64,000 bases of DNA from Alteromonas abrolhosensis (lineage in GTDB: Bacteria > Pseudomonadota > Gammaproteobacteria > Enterobacterales > Alteromonadaceae): positions 186,001 to 250,000 of the forward strand of contig NZ_MEJH01000003.1 of the NCBI RefSeq assembly GCF_001953635.1, read 5' to 3'. The stretch's first letter is position 1. The number at the start of each line of letters is the position of its first letter. The notes under the pieces were generated by a model. The model was not told the origin of the DNA. It did not search any database and saw only the letters and a list, made by a program, of their open reading frames with translations. Below, one piece after another: positions 1 through 9,168 of this stretch. A program made the translations under genes and the position numbers.

Positions 1-1104
1 ACTGACCCCCTCATTATTGGCATCGATGCCGATCTTTCAGCGGTAGCGGTCGAAGGCGGCGTTGCCATAACAAGAGGTGTAGAGCTTGCCGTTGACGAAA
101 TAAACGCTAAAGGCGGTATACTTGGTCGCCAAATCAAGGTAGTGGCAAAAGACCATCGCGGCAACCCAGCCCGCGGCGTATATAATATTGAGCAATTTTC
201 TCAAACACCGAATTTACTCGCCGTTGTAGGTGGCGTTCACACGCCGGTCGTCCTCGCTGAAATCGATCTTGTTCATGAAAAGAATCTTCTGATGTTAGTT
301 CCATGGGCTGCGGGTACACCTATTATAGATAACGGGCATTCGCCAAATAATATATTTCGGGTATCGGTTCGCGATGCAGAGGCTGCGTCAGTTCTTATTA
401 GTCACGTTAAGCAAATGGGATTATCCAATATCGCACTAGTGCTTGAGAGAACGGGATGGGGACGCTCGAACTTAGAGTCATTAACCCAAGCGGCAAACGA
501 GAAAGACATCAATATTACCGCAACCCACTGGATAAACTGGCAGCAAAAAGACTTTTCTGAGGACATGGCCGCGATAAAAAGTGCGAAAGCTGAGGCAATC
601 ATTTTAGTTACCAATGTCCCAGAAGGGGTTGTAGTACTTGATGAAATGGCGAAGCAAGAAATGACATCCCTTCCCGTGATATCACATTGGGGCGTTGCGT
701 CAGGCCAGTTTGCCTCAGCACTTGCCGTGCCCATCGGTAATTACAATGTATCAGTGCTACAAACCTTTCACTTTAACCACCAGAAAAATAGCAAGGCAAA
801 AAGCTTGCTAGAAGCCTACTATAATAAGTACGGTTTGGTTGATGCTACTGCAATTGGTGGCGTGACAGGATTAGCCCATGCATATGATTTAGTTCATTTA
901 ATAGCGGCGGCTGCCGATAAAGCTGATAGTATAGATGTAGATGCATTACGCGAAGCGCTAGAATCCCTAGAGAATGTACAGGGTGCGGTTAAGCACTATT
1001 CTGCCCCATTTTCTGTAGACAGACATGACGCGCTATGGGCAAAGGATTATTTTATGACTAAGTTTAACGAAAAAGGCTACTTGGTAACAACGGGCGCGCA
1101 ATAA
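1..1104 (+). CDS. Periplasmic substrate-binding protein, Peripla_BP_6/LivK type (5' end cut by window)
   Basis: The reading frame is open from base 1, so the start codon and signal peptide lie outside the window. The visible 367 residues begin in the first beta-alpha-beta unit of a type I periplasmic binding fold, with the GGVAITRGVELAVDEINAKGG pattern typical of LivK/urea/amide binding proteins of ABC transporters. No permease or ATPase gene follows. The stop codon overlaps by one base (TAATG) the start of a membrane-bound hybrid histidine kinase. This suggests, as an inference, that the protein presents a ligand to the kinase, as LuxP does for LuxQ, and does not feed a transporter. The ligand cannot be told from sequence. 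Confidence 0.85.
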   Translation, partial: TDPLIIGIDADLSAVAVEGGVAITRGVELAVDEINAKGGILGRQIKVVAKDHRGNPARGVYNIEQFSQTPNLLAVVGGVHTPVVLAEIDLVHEKNLLMLVPWAAGTPIIDNGHSPNNIFRVSVRDAEAASVLISHVKQMGLSNIALVLERTGWGRSNLESLTQAANEKDINITATHWINWQQKDFSEDMAAIKSAKAEAIILVTNVPEGVVVLDEMAKQEMTSLPVISHWGVASGQFASALAVPIGNYNVSVLQTFHFNHQKNSKAKSLLEAYYNKYGLVDATAIGGVTGLAHAYDLVHLIAAAADKADSIDVDALREALESLENVQGAVKHYSAPFSVDRHDALWAKDYFMTKFNEKGYLVTTGAQ

Positions 1105-3983
1105 TGCAGCAGCACCCTCCAAGGTTACGCGCTCTTCTGCTTTCGAGCATGCTTCCGCGACTGGTTTTACTGGTCGCGGTGCTGTCTATCTTACTATTTG
1201 CACTTTCATTTCATTTCATTGTTAAGCAAACCGATCAGCTTCAACAGCAGTCTGTAGATGGTTTAGAACAAGACATCAATTACATCGTCAGTGACACCAC
1301 AAGGCAGTTGGCAGATTTGGCAGCCAATGACATTATTATTAATTCGCTGGTAGATTTTGAGCAGCGGGATAATTATTTGCCCATGTTTTTCCGCTCGCTA
1401 AACCTAACGCAGGCAAAAAGTGTAGAGTTTGCGCTGTTTGATTTCGCTGGAAACCGGGTAATAGATAAAAACTGGAATGCGGTTATTCCTGAATCGCTCA
1501 GCAGTGCTTGGCGTCAGCAAACGCTGGGCTCGTCAAATACTTTCTCTTCGGTGTCTCAGTATGGCGTGTTAATAAGCGTTCCGGTGTTATTAAGAGGCGT
1601 CGCTGAAGGCGCACTTGTTATGTATGTGGACAGCTTACAGTCTTTGCTAGCGCCCTACCCTCGACTTACTAATCAACTTGTTACTGACTCTAGCGGTCAT
1701 GTGCTTTTTAGCAGTGAGCCGTCACTCATTGCACCAAACTCGTCCTTTTCCGATTTTGATGACAGCGGTTACTCAATAAAACAGGCTGATTGGCAAAATC
1801 TTACGTTGTACAGTGTTAAACCTACCATCACCGCATACAGAGAAGCCGCGTGGACGGGAATTGTATTGCTGGCAATGATTGTAGGCTTTGTGTTTATCAT
1901 CTTGCATATGGTTAGCATGACAGGAACGCTTGCCGAACGCACACTTTCGACCTTGTACAACGATATTAAAAATCGCCTGAACAGCGATGAATCGACTTCA
2001 CTTCGCCTTGATAGTGAAGTTGAAGCCCAAGAGCTAGCGGATATTAGAGAAGCTTTCGACAAATTGATTTGGGATTTGACTGAAGTGTCGCTGTCGAACG
2101 AACAGTTTTCCAATGTATTAGAATCAATGGGCGACATGCTTGTTGTGGTCGACCAAGACAAACAAATTTTGCTTTCTAATAAGCGCTTCGACGATTTTTG
2201 CAACGATCAGTATGGTGAAAAGAACGGTATTTTAAAGTTCATTATGAAAAAGCTCGCGTCTTCGCAGAGTAGTGAACTTACCCACTTCTCCGTATCTACA
2301 GGACAAGAGCACTATGTCCATTGGACTAAAACATCACTGGCCGATGCTAACGGCAATATCCGTGGCGATATTTATGTGGGTAGTGACGAAACTGAACAGC
2401 GGAGTTTGGAAAGCCATGTCAAAGTACTTACTCACGCGATGGACGAAGCCACCGTGTCAATCATCATTTCTGACATTAGGCGTGTAGGTCAACCTGTTAT
2501 TTATGTAAACAGTGCATTTGAAGAACTCACAGGCTATAACAGAGAAGAAATTATTGGCCAAAACTGCAGGTCAATGCAGGGTAAAGAAACGAATAAACAC
2601 ACGGTTGATCAAATTCGCAAAGCGGTAGCAACACGCGAGCCTATTGAAACTACGCTGCTTAACTATAAAAAAGACGGCAGCACCTTTTACAACCGTTTGA
2701 ATTTAACCCCTGTTAAAATTAGCGGTGAAGTAACTCACTATATCGGGTTTCAACAGGATGTTACTCAGCAAAGACAAACAGAACAATATCTACAAGAAGC
2801 ACGCGAAAAAGCAGAAGAGTCTGCACGTCTGAAATCTAGCTTCCTGGCAAGTATGAGCCATGAGATTCGCACACCTATACACGGTATATCGGGCGTTTTA
2901 CAGTTAATGGCCAGCTCTGAACTTAGTGAAGAGCAAAAGCATTACCTATCCCTTGCTAAATTCAGTATTCAGGGTCTTCTTCATATCGTTAACGATATTT
3001 TGGATTTCTCTAAAATTGAAGCTGGCCAGCTGCAGATTGAAGCAAACCCATTTGATATCTTGGAGTCACTTGAGAACCTTCAAAGCCAATACGCCATTAT
3101 GTGCCAAGAGAAAGGGTTAGAGTTACATTTTCACTTTGATTTACAAGGCTACCACGTTGTACAGGGTGATGATGTACGCTTTAGACAAATACTCTCAAAC
3201 CTTCTGGGGAATGCCGTTAAATTTACCGATACCGGACACATTGAAGTAACGACCAGTATCAAGAAAAACGCTGACGGTACTCTTACACTTTTATGCAGTG
3301 TGAAAGACACCGGAATTGGCATTGCGCAAGATAAACAAAGCACCATTTTTGATGTTTTCACGCAAGAAGATCTCTCCACAACGCGCAAGTTTGGCGGAAC
3401 GGGTCTTGGCCTATCGATAAGCAAGCAACTTTGTGAGCTCATGGGCGGCAACATTACGCTTGAAAGCGTAAAAGGCCAAGGAAGTACCTTTGCGTTTACT
3501 ATTTCACTGGAAGAAGCCGACGAGGCATCGCTTAAGCCCGTTCACCATGTGCCTGGACTGAAGCTTGAAAAAGGTAAGAAACGTAAAGTACTTATTGTTG
3601 AAGATAACGACATTAATCAGATTATAGTTAAACAACACCTTAGCAATCATACAACACTAAGCGCAAAATCAGGCTTAGAGGCGCTAGAAGCCTTGAATAA
3701 GATGAAAGTCACCTTTGATGTTATCTTGATGGATTGTCAGATGCCAGAAATGGATGGTTTCGAAGCCACTCAGCGAATTAGAAATGGCGAAGCGGGAGCA
3801 CGGTACTTAGACGTACCCATTATTGCGTTAACCGCTAACGCTATGAAGGGAGACAAAGAACGCTGTGTTAATGCAGGGATGGACGACTATTTAAGCAAGC
3901 CTTTCGATGCTGCCGACCTTATAGACAAAGTTGAGCATTGGGCAAGTGTTGAAAGAAACAGCGAAGAAAACGCTGTCCATTAG
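1104..3983 (+). CDS. Hybrid sensor histidine kinase (PAS-PAS-HisKA-HATPase-REC)
   Basis: This 959-residue inner-membrane sensor kinase has a transmembrane helix near residues 18-39, a periplasmic domain of about 205 residues and a second helix near 247-270. Two PAS domains follow (about 333-440 and 445-560), then a short coiled linker, a HisKA dimerisation domain with phospho-acceptor His586 in SHEIRTP, a HATPase_c domain with N, G1 (DTGIG) and G2 (GGTGLGLS) boxes, and a C-terminal receiver with phospho-acceptor Asp877 in MDCQMPEMDG. The start overlaps the stop of the upstream binding-protein gene by one base, so the two are probably co-translated and work as a pair. No output regulator is adjacent, so the phosphorelay target is unknown. 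Identity of the domains is clear; the signal is not. Confidence 0.93.
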   Translation: MQQHPPRLRALLLSSMLPRLVLLVAVLSILLFALSFHFIVKQTDQLQQQSVDGLEQDINYIVSDTTRQLADLAANDIIINSLVDFEQRDNYLPMFFRSLNLTQAKSVEFALFDFAGNRVIDKNWNAVIPESLSSAWRQQTLGSSNTFSSVSQYGVLISVPVLLRGVAEGALVMYVDSLQSLLAPYPRLTNQLVTDSSGHVLFSSEPSLIAPNSSFSDFDDSGYSIKQADWQNLTLYSVKPTITAYREAAWTGIVLLAMIVGFVFIILHMVSMTGTLAERTLSTLYNDIKNRLNSDESTSLRLDSEVEAQELADIREAFDKLIWDLTEVSLSNEQFSNVLESMGDMLVVVDQDKQILLSNKRFDDFCNDQYGEKNGILKFIMKKLASSQSSELTHFSVSTGQEHYVHWTKTSLADANGNIRGDIYVGSDETEQRSLESHVKVLTHAMDEATVSIIISDIRRVGQPVIYVNSAFEELTGYNREEIIGQNCRSMQGKETNKHTVDQIRKAVATREPIETTLLNYKKDGSTFYNRLNLTPVKISGEVTHYIGFQQDVTQQRQTEQYLQEAREKAEESARLKSSFLASMSHEIRTPIHGISGVLQLMASSELSEEQKHYLSLAKFSIQGLLHIVNDILDFSKIEAGQLQIEANPFDILESLENLQSQYAIMCQEKGLELHFHFDLQGYHVVQGDDVRFRQILSNLLGNAVKFTDTGHIEVTTSIKKNADGTLTLLCSVKDTGIGIAQDKQSTIFDVFTQEDLSTTRKFGGTGLGLSISKQLCELMGGNITLESVKGQGSTFAFTISLEEADEASLKPVHHVPGLKLEKGKKRKVLIVEDNDINQIIVKQHLSNHTTLSAKSGLEALEALNKMKVTFDVILMDCQMPEMDGFEATQRIRNGEAGARYLDVPIIALTANAMKGDKERCVNAGMDDYLSKPFDAADLIDKVEHWASVERNSEENAVH

Positions 3984-4007
3984 TACCATTGTTGTGGAAA
4001 ACCCTGA

Positions 4008-4772
4008 TTGAAAGCATTATTGAGAATTATAAGTTTCATTAAACGACCGTCATCGTTTAGTTTATTAATTAACGTTTTGCTTATTTGCGATCTAGCCACT
4101 GCAGATGAAGTACTGAGGTACAACCTAGGAACGTCTGGCAGCTCCATACCGTACGAAAATGCTGTAGACGAAAATAGAGCCGGCATCTTAGTTGAAATTT
4201 TACCTCTTATAATGGATAGAGCCGGTATCGAGACCGAAAAAGTCATGCTTTCTACAAAGCGTGCCATGTTCGCATTTAAAACAGGTAAGCTCGATTTCGA
4301 CTTCTTCAGCCCTAGCTGGTTGTCTGATAATGAGCCCTCTGGCGACTTTACTTTTTCAGCCCCCATTCTCGACATCACTGAATATTTTATTACGCTGCCC
4401 GAAAATCGCAGCCGATACCCCAACGTAGCCTCTATTTATGGGGAAACCGTGGGAATGATTTCCGGCTATATTTATTTTAATTCAGACAAGTTCGTAAGGA
4501 TGGACTTTCAAGAGGAAAGTAATCTTATTTTAGCCCTTGGTAAAAAGCGAATAGACATCATCATCATGGAAGAAGCTGCCTCGCGCTACTGGTCTTCAAT
4601 TCACGGTATTGATATTGCCTTAGGCCCTGTTCACACGCAAGGCAAGCTGGCTTTACGCGTTCATAATCGACACAAGGATAAAATGCCTGCTATTAACAGC
4701 GCAATTGCCTATCTGCATCAAACCGGGCAAATCAAACAAATACTTGATAAGTATTCGGACTTTTCGCTATGA
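4008..4772 (+). CDS. Periplasmic substrate-binding protein, SBP_bac_3 type
   Basis: The 254-residue product has an N-terminal hydrophobic stretch (about residues 16-32) that looks like a signal peptide ending near ATADE. A bacterial solute-binding family 3 fold follows, of the kind seen in amino-acid binding proteins and in stand-alone redox or signalling relatives. The best start is TTG at 4008, 24 bases after the kinase stop; no ATG gives a full signal peptide. The lobe-closing segment FKTGKLDFDFFSPSWLS resembles the part of this family where the substrate-contacting residues lie. No transporter genes are nearby. Lying directly behind a binding protein/kinase pair, it may be a further ligand sensor of the same system (inference). 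Confidence 0.75.
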   Translation: MKALLRIISFIKRPSSFSLLINVLLICDLATADEVLRYNLGTSGSSIPYENAVDENRAGILVEILPLIMDRAGIETEKVMLSTKRAMFAFKTGKLDFDFFSPSWLSDNEPSGDFTFSAPILDITEYFITLPENRSRYPNVASIYGETVGMISGYIYFNSDKFVRMDFQEESNLILALGKKRIDIIIMEEAASRYWSSIHGIDIALGPVHTQGKLALRVHNRHKDKMPAINSAIAYLHQTGQIKQILDKYSDFSL

Positions 4773-4934
4773 AGAACCGTGTTTCATCGCGTTAGTCTTA
4801 ATCCTAGCGATACCTTAATTCTCCGCTTAGTTAACCTCAATCTCTGATAAATCGATGATAGCCTTTAAGATTTAATTTATACCAATCCGCTTAGATAATT
4901 GCTCACTCAGAAGGCGCTGACACAAGCGCTACCA

Positions 4935-5897
4935 TTAACACTTAACCGTTGTGTTGCGACCAGCTATTTTTAACGCCGCTGGTAGTTTAACTGATTGAAT
5001 GAAAAGACAAAGGCAGACTAGCGTCATTCCAACCCATCCCACCGGCTTGAATACTTCGCCAATTAAAAAGATAGCAAACAGTGTGGCAACCAGAGGCTCA
5101 ATTAGCGTGATCAATGTGGCTTTGCTTGCCTCTGTAGTGCGAAGGCCGTAGCCGAATAACAAATATCCAAGAAACATAGGCACTATGGCCATATAGAGAG
5201 AGACACTGGTATGAGTAATATTGGCAAACAAGTTCTGACCGGTAATTGCAAGTGATGGGAGCAGAACGAGCGCAGCGCAGCCAAAGAGTCCAGCCATGGC
5301 TGATTTTGAGTTAGCGCCAGTATTAATAAGCTGCTTCGCAGCCCACGAATATCCCGCATAGGTTAAGCCTGCAACAAGCCCTAACACTACGCCAAATACT
5401 TGAGCACTTTGAGACTCAGGCATCACCAGCATTCCCTGCGCTTTGCCCATTGCTAATAGCCCTATCCCCAACGCACCTAGCACGAAGCTTACAGCCCACT
5501 TTAACGATACGGGCTTTTTATCTAAAAAGTATTCTAAAAGCGCGGCAAACAGGGGCGCACTCGCAATAGACACAATGGTGCCAATGGCAACGCCAGACAA
5601 TCGCATTGAGCTATAAAATGCTAGAGGGTAAATAGCAACACAGGCGCTTCCAAACGAAAAAGTAGGCGCTTTAGAAACAAGCAGTTTCACATCCTTTACC
5701 AATGATTTCCTAGCAGTTAAGCACAGTAAAACGCCGCCTATACCCATGGCAAATGCACCGATGGCAAGTGGGCTGATATCTGGAGCAAACTGGGCCGCAG
5801 TGCCTGTTGTTCCCCACAAGAAACTTGCTACAACAATTGCAAATACGCCCTTTAGTGCGTCGCTTGTGCTTACTGCGTTTTCTACTGCTTTATTCAC
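4935..5897 (-). CDS. DMT-superfamily (EamA) transporter
   Basis: The 320-residue polytopic membrane protein has about ten predicted helices arranged as two EamA repeats, beginning near residue 20 (FLWGTTGTAAQF) and near 168 (GVVLGLVAGLTYAGYSW). This is the standard layout of drug/metabolite exporters such as RhaT/YdcZ relatives. The family usually exports or imports small metabolites across the inner membrane; the substrate cannot be predicted. The ATG start at 5895-5897 gives a short cytoplasmic N-terminus. The gene is convergent with the upstream binding-protein gene and divergent from the TonB receptor, so it is probably transcribed alone. Confidence 0.9.
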   Translation of the reverse strand: MNKAVENAVSTSDALKGVFAIVVASFLWGTTGTAAQFAPDISPLAIGAFAMGIGGVLLCLTARKSLVKDVKLLVSKAPTFSFGSACVAIYPLAFYSSMRLSGVAIGTIVSIASAPLFAALLEYFLDKKPVSLKWAVSFVLGALGIGLLAMGKAQGMLVMPESQSAQVFGVVLGLVAGLTYAGYSWAAKQLINTGANSKSAMAGLFGCAALVLLPSLAITGQNLFANITHTSVSLYMAIVPMFLGYLLFGYGLRTTEASKATLITLIEPLVATLFAIFLIGEVFKPVGWVGMTLVCLCLFIQSVKLPAALKIAGRNTTVKC

Positions 5898-6274
5898 TTT
5901 CTATTCTCCACAAAAGCTTCGCTCATTTACGTTGTGCTCTACTTACTTCGCCTCTGACGAGTTTTTAAACAGCTATTCATGACTCACCTAAATCGTTGAT
6001 AAATCAGTGCCTTCAAAATCAAAGCGAATCAGTTATCTAATCATACTGAGATTAATGGTTTTGTAATTAGCCAGATAGACGCTTCTTTTGACCTTTTAGA
6101 CGCACATTTCCAGCACAATTCAAATTAACCCTGAATTAACATTTGAAATGAAAATAAAATTATTAGACTAAAGTTGAAATATTTATTTCATCATACCTAG
6201 AAATGACTGAATATTTTTGCCACATTACGCCCTTGCCTGATAACAAAATAGAAACAACCAACCTGGATGGACTT
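5898..6274. other. Intergenic region between divergent transporter and TonB receptor genes
   Basis: This 377-base AT-rich region must hold both divergent promoters. I see no convincing coding frame. A perfect 16-bp palindrome (arms TGAAATA and TATTTCA around TT) lies at 6175-6190, about 85 bases before the receptor start, and is a plausible operator. No recognisable Fur box was found. Confidence 0.5.
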
Positions 6275-8671
6275 ATGTTTACATTAGAAAAATCGTCGTT
6301 TAGACGAAGCACACTTAGCATTGCGGTAATGAGCCTGCTTAGTACTGGCGCAATAGCACAGGATACACAACAAGCGGATAACGATAACTTTGAGCAGATC
6401 ATTGTAACGGCGACAAAACGCGCAGAATCCATTGAAGACATCCCTTTTTCAATCAACGCACAAACACAACGAGACTTTGAACGCAGCGGTGCAGGAAATT
6501 TAGAAGACGTCGCACGAAACGTGGCGAGCGTGTCTATTCAGAACTTAGGCCCAGGCCAAAGCCAAGTATCTATGCGTGGCGTTTCAGCAGGTCAGATTGT
6601 ACGAGACCAACCTGGCGTTAAAGAGCAAGTAGGCGTATATCTTGATGAAAGCGTGATCTCGCTGTCTCTGTTTACCCCTGATCTCGACCTTTTTGATCTT
6701 AATCGCATTGAAACCCTGCGCGGTCCGCAAGGTACACTGTTTGGCTCTGGCTCTATTGGCGGAACCCTTCGTTATATCACCAACCAGCCCGAGCTCGACA
6801 CCTTTGAAGGTAAGTTTGAAGCTAACCTTAATAGCGTGACAGACGGCGGTGTGGGTGGTCATGTTAAGGGCATGGTAAACGTACCTATTTCCGACACCAT
6901 TGCCATGCGCGCGGTGGTATACCGCACTGATTACGCAGGCTTTATAGATGCGTTAGGTGAAAACGGCGCGTTTAGCGAAGACGTTAACGACGGCGACAGA
7001 ACTGGTGGACGTGTGGCCTTCGTTATCGCCCCTAACGATAAACTCACCATTACGCCACGACTTATCTTCCAAGAACTAGAGATGAACGGGTTTAACAGGC
7101 AGGAAGTGTACAATGTCTTTGCTAACCCTTACACCACGACCCGCCCAGCTATACAATTGGGTGAGCGCGAGCAGTACTTACTACTAGAAGAAGGCTTCTC
7201 TGACGATACCTTGATTGCTGACGTAACTGCTGAATATAAGGCTGACGTTGCTGACTTCACTTTCGTGTATAGCTATACCGACCGCGATATTCTTGTAAGT
7301 CGTGATGCCAGCGCGCTTTCGGGCTCTGTAAGTATTGACTTAGGGTTTCCGGATGAAGCCGTACTATTACCGTCGAATCTTTTGGACCGAACAGAAGTAG
7401 AGCAAGATACCTTTGAGCTTCGCGCTGCATCTAATGGCGATGGCGCACTAGATTGGCTAGTTGGCGCTTTCTACTCGTCAACCAACCGTGTTTACGATCA
7501 ATCTCTGCCTACGCCAGGGTATGATGCGTTCACCGATGCCACGTTAGGCGAAGGCACATCAGCAGCCGTTGCCAACGGCTTTGGAGAGGATTCGCCTTAC
7601 AACGCCTACCTGCCATACGATTTAACGCAACTTGCTGTGTTTGGTGAAGTAAATTACCAAGTCAACGATGACTTCAAGATGACTGTAGGCTCGCGTTTTT
7701 ACGATTACGAAGAAGAGCGTCAGTTTATCTCTGGGGGCTTGTTTGCCAACGGCGACAACCAGACTGATTCCACAGAGTCAGACGGTTTTACGTCCCGTGT
7801 TATTGGCCAGTATAGCGTAAACGAAAACGTGAATTTAAATGCTCAGGTGTCTCAAGGATTCAGACTTGGCGGCGTTAACGACCCGCTAAATAGAAGCCTG
7901 TGTACCGACCAAGATGAAGCCATCTTTGGTTCATTCCAAGACTATGACGATGAAAAGCTCACTAACTATGAGATTGGCATGAAGTCTTCAGGTCGTGGGT
8001 GGACGGCTAACATCTCGGCTTTCTATAACGATATTGAAGATCTTCAGGTTACTTTAGATGCGGGTTCTTGCTCGTCACGTGTGTCGTTTAACGTACCTGA
8101 AGCGCATACCCAAGGTATTGAATTTGAGCTAACACGCCAGTTTACTGATCAACTCTTTTTCTCATTAACCGGTAGCATCATTGAAGCTGAATTTGATTCA
8201 ACTGTTGTTGACGGTGATGGCGCAGTACTAGGCGGTGTTGAAGACGGTAACCGATTAGCTTCAGTTCCTGAAGAGAGCTTCGCTATCGCATTTACCTACG
8301 ATTTAGCGCAGCCCTTGTTCTCGTCAAACAGTACCTATTTCCAAGGCTCTTACCAATACGTAGGTGACCGCATCACTCAGCCTAGTGACCAGGTTGCAGG
8401 TGCCGGTGTGTTCACCTCAGGCCTTGCCTTTGGCGGTGCCACTGGTGCAGAAACAACGGAATTAGATTTGTTGTTAGACGATTACGGCACGCTTAATATG
8501 AGCTTTGGCCTAACTTACGATAGTTATGAAATCTTGTTATACGCCAACAATCTGCTCGATGAAAACGCGCAGCTATCGTTTGACAGAGAGCGTGGTGGAC
8601 GAGCTCGCCTAGGGTTTACCGTTAATCAGCCACGCACTGTAGGCGCAACCTTCCGTTATTTCTTTCAGTAA
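6275..8671 (+). CDS. TonB-dependent outer-membrane receptor
   Basis: The receptor has 798 residues from the ATG at 6275, which is preceded by a GGATGG ribosome site and opens a proper signal peptide (ending near GAIAQ). A further upstream in-frame ATG at 6203 would add 24 residues that block the signal and is rejected. A TonB box-like segment (EQIIVTATKR) is followed by the plug domain (DIPFSINAQ ... RGPQGTLFGSGSIGGTLRYIT) and a 22-strand barrel ending in an aromatic residue plus polar tail (FRYFFQ). It imports a ligand using TonB-ExbBD energy. It resembles the IroN-like receptors common in Alteromonadales and Sphingomonadales; no neighbouring gene betrays the substrate. Confidence 0.95.
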   Translation: MFTLEKSSFRRSTLSIAVMSLLSTGAIAQDTQQADNDNFEQIIVTATKRAESIEDIPFSINAQTQRDFERSGAGNLEDVARNVASVSIQNLGPGQSQVSMRGVSAGQIVRDQPGVKEQVGVYLDESVISLSLFTPDLDLFDLNRIETLRGPQGTLFGSGSIGGTLRYITNQPELDTFEGKFEANLNSVTDGGVGGHVKGMVNVPISDTIAMRAVVYRTDYAGFIDALGENGAFSEDVNDGDRTGGRVAFVIAPNDKLTITPRLIFQELEMNGFNRQEVYNVFANPYTTTRPAIQLGEREQYLLLEEGFSDDTLIADVTAEYKADVADFTFVYSYTDRDILVSRDASALSGSVSIDLGFPDEAVLLPSNLLDRTEVEQDTFELRAASNGDGALDWLVGAFYSSTNRVYDQSLPTPGYDAFTDATLGEGTSAAVANGFGEDSPYNAYLPYDLTQLAVFGEVNYQVNDDFKMTVGSRFYDYEEERQFISGGLFANGDNQTDSTESDGFTSRVIGQYSVNENVNLNAQVSQGFRLGGVNDPLNRSLCTDQDEAIFGSFQDYDDEKLTNYEIGMKSSGRGWTANISAFYNDIEDLQVTLDAGSCSSRVSFNVPEAHTQGIEFELTRQFTDQLFFSLTGSIIEAEFDSTVVDGDGAVLGGVEDGNRLASVPEESFAIAFTYDLAQPLFSSNSTYFQGSYQYVGDRITQPSDQVAGAGVFTSGLAFGGATGAETTELDLLLDDYGTLNMSFGLTYDSYEILLYANNLLDENAQLSFDRERGGRARLGFTVNQPRTVGATFRYFFQ

Positions 8672-8785
8672 CGGACGATAAAACCTCTCTGCCTGGGGGA
8701 ATATACTCTCGGGTAGAGGCTTCACCTGCTTAAGAAGAATGCCTCACCTAAAAGAGCTTTTGAAAAGTCACTTCGGAAAAGAGTG

Positions 8786-9131
<346 letters not shown>

Positions 9132-9138
9132 GCGGCGC

Positions 9139-9144
9139 ATTCTA
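9139..9144 (-). promoter_or_regulatory. Putative -10 element of rnpB
   Basis: On the minus strand TAGAAT lies about 8 bases upstream of the inferred RNA 5' end, followed by a GC-rich discriminator (GCGCCGCG) as in stable-RNA promoters. No good -35 match is visible at the usual spacing, so this is a position-based inference. Confidence 0.45.
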
Positions 9145-9168
9145 CATGAAGTGCCCTACAATAGCACC

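Noticed and set aside
6203..6274. A 24-codon N-terminal extension of the TonB receptor
   Set aside because: It would bury the signal peptide; the ATG at 6275 has a ribosome site and a proper signal sequence.
8683..8718. A terminator between the TonB receptor and rnpB
   Set aside because: Only a 5-bp stem (CCTCT/AGAGG) with a long loop is visible, too weak to list.
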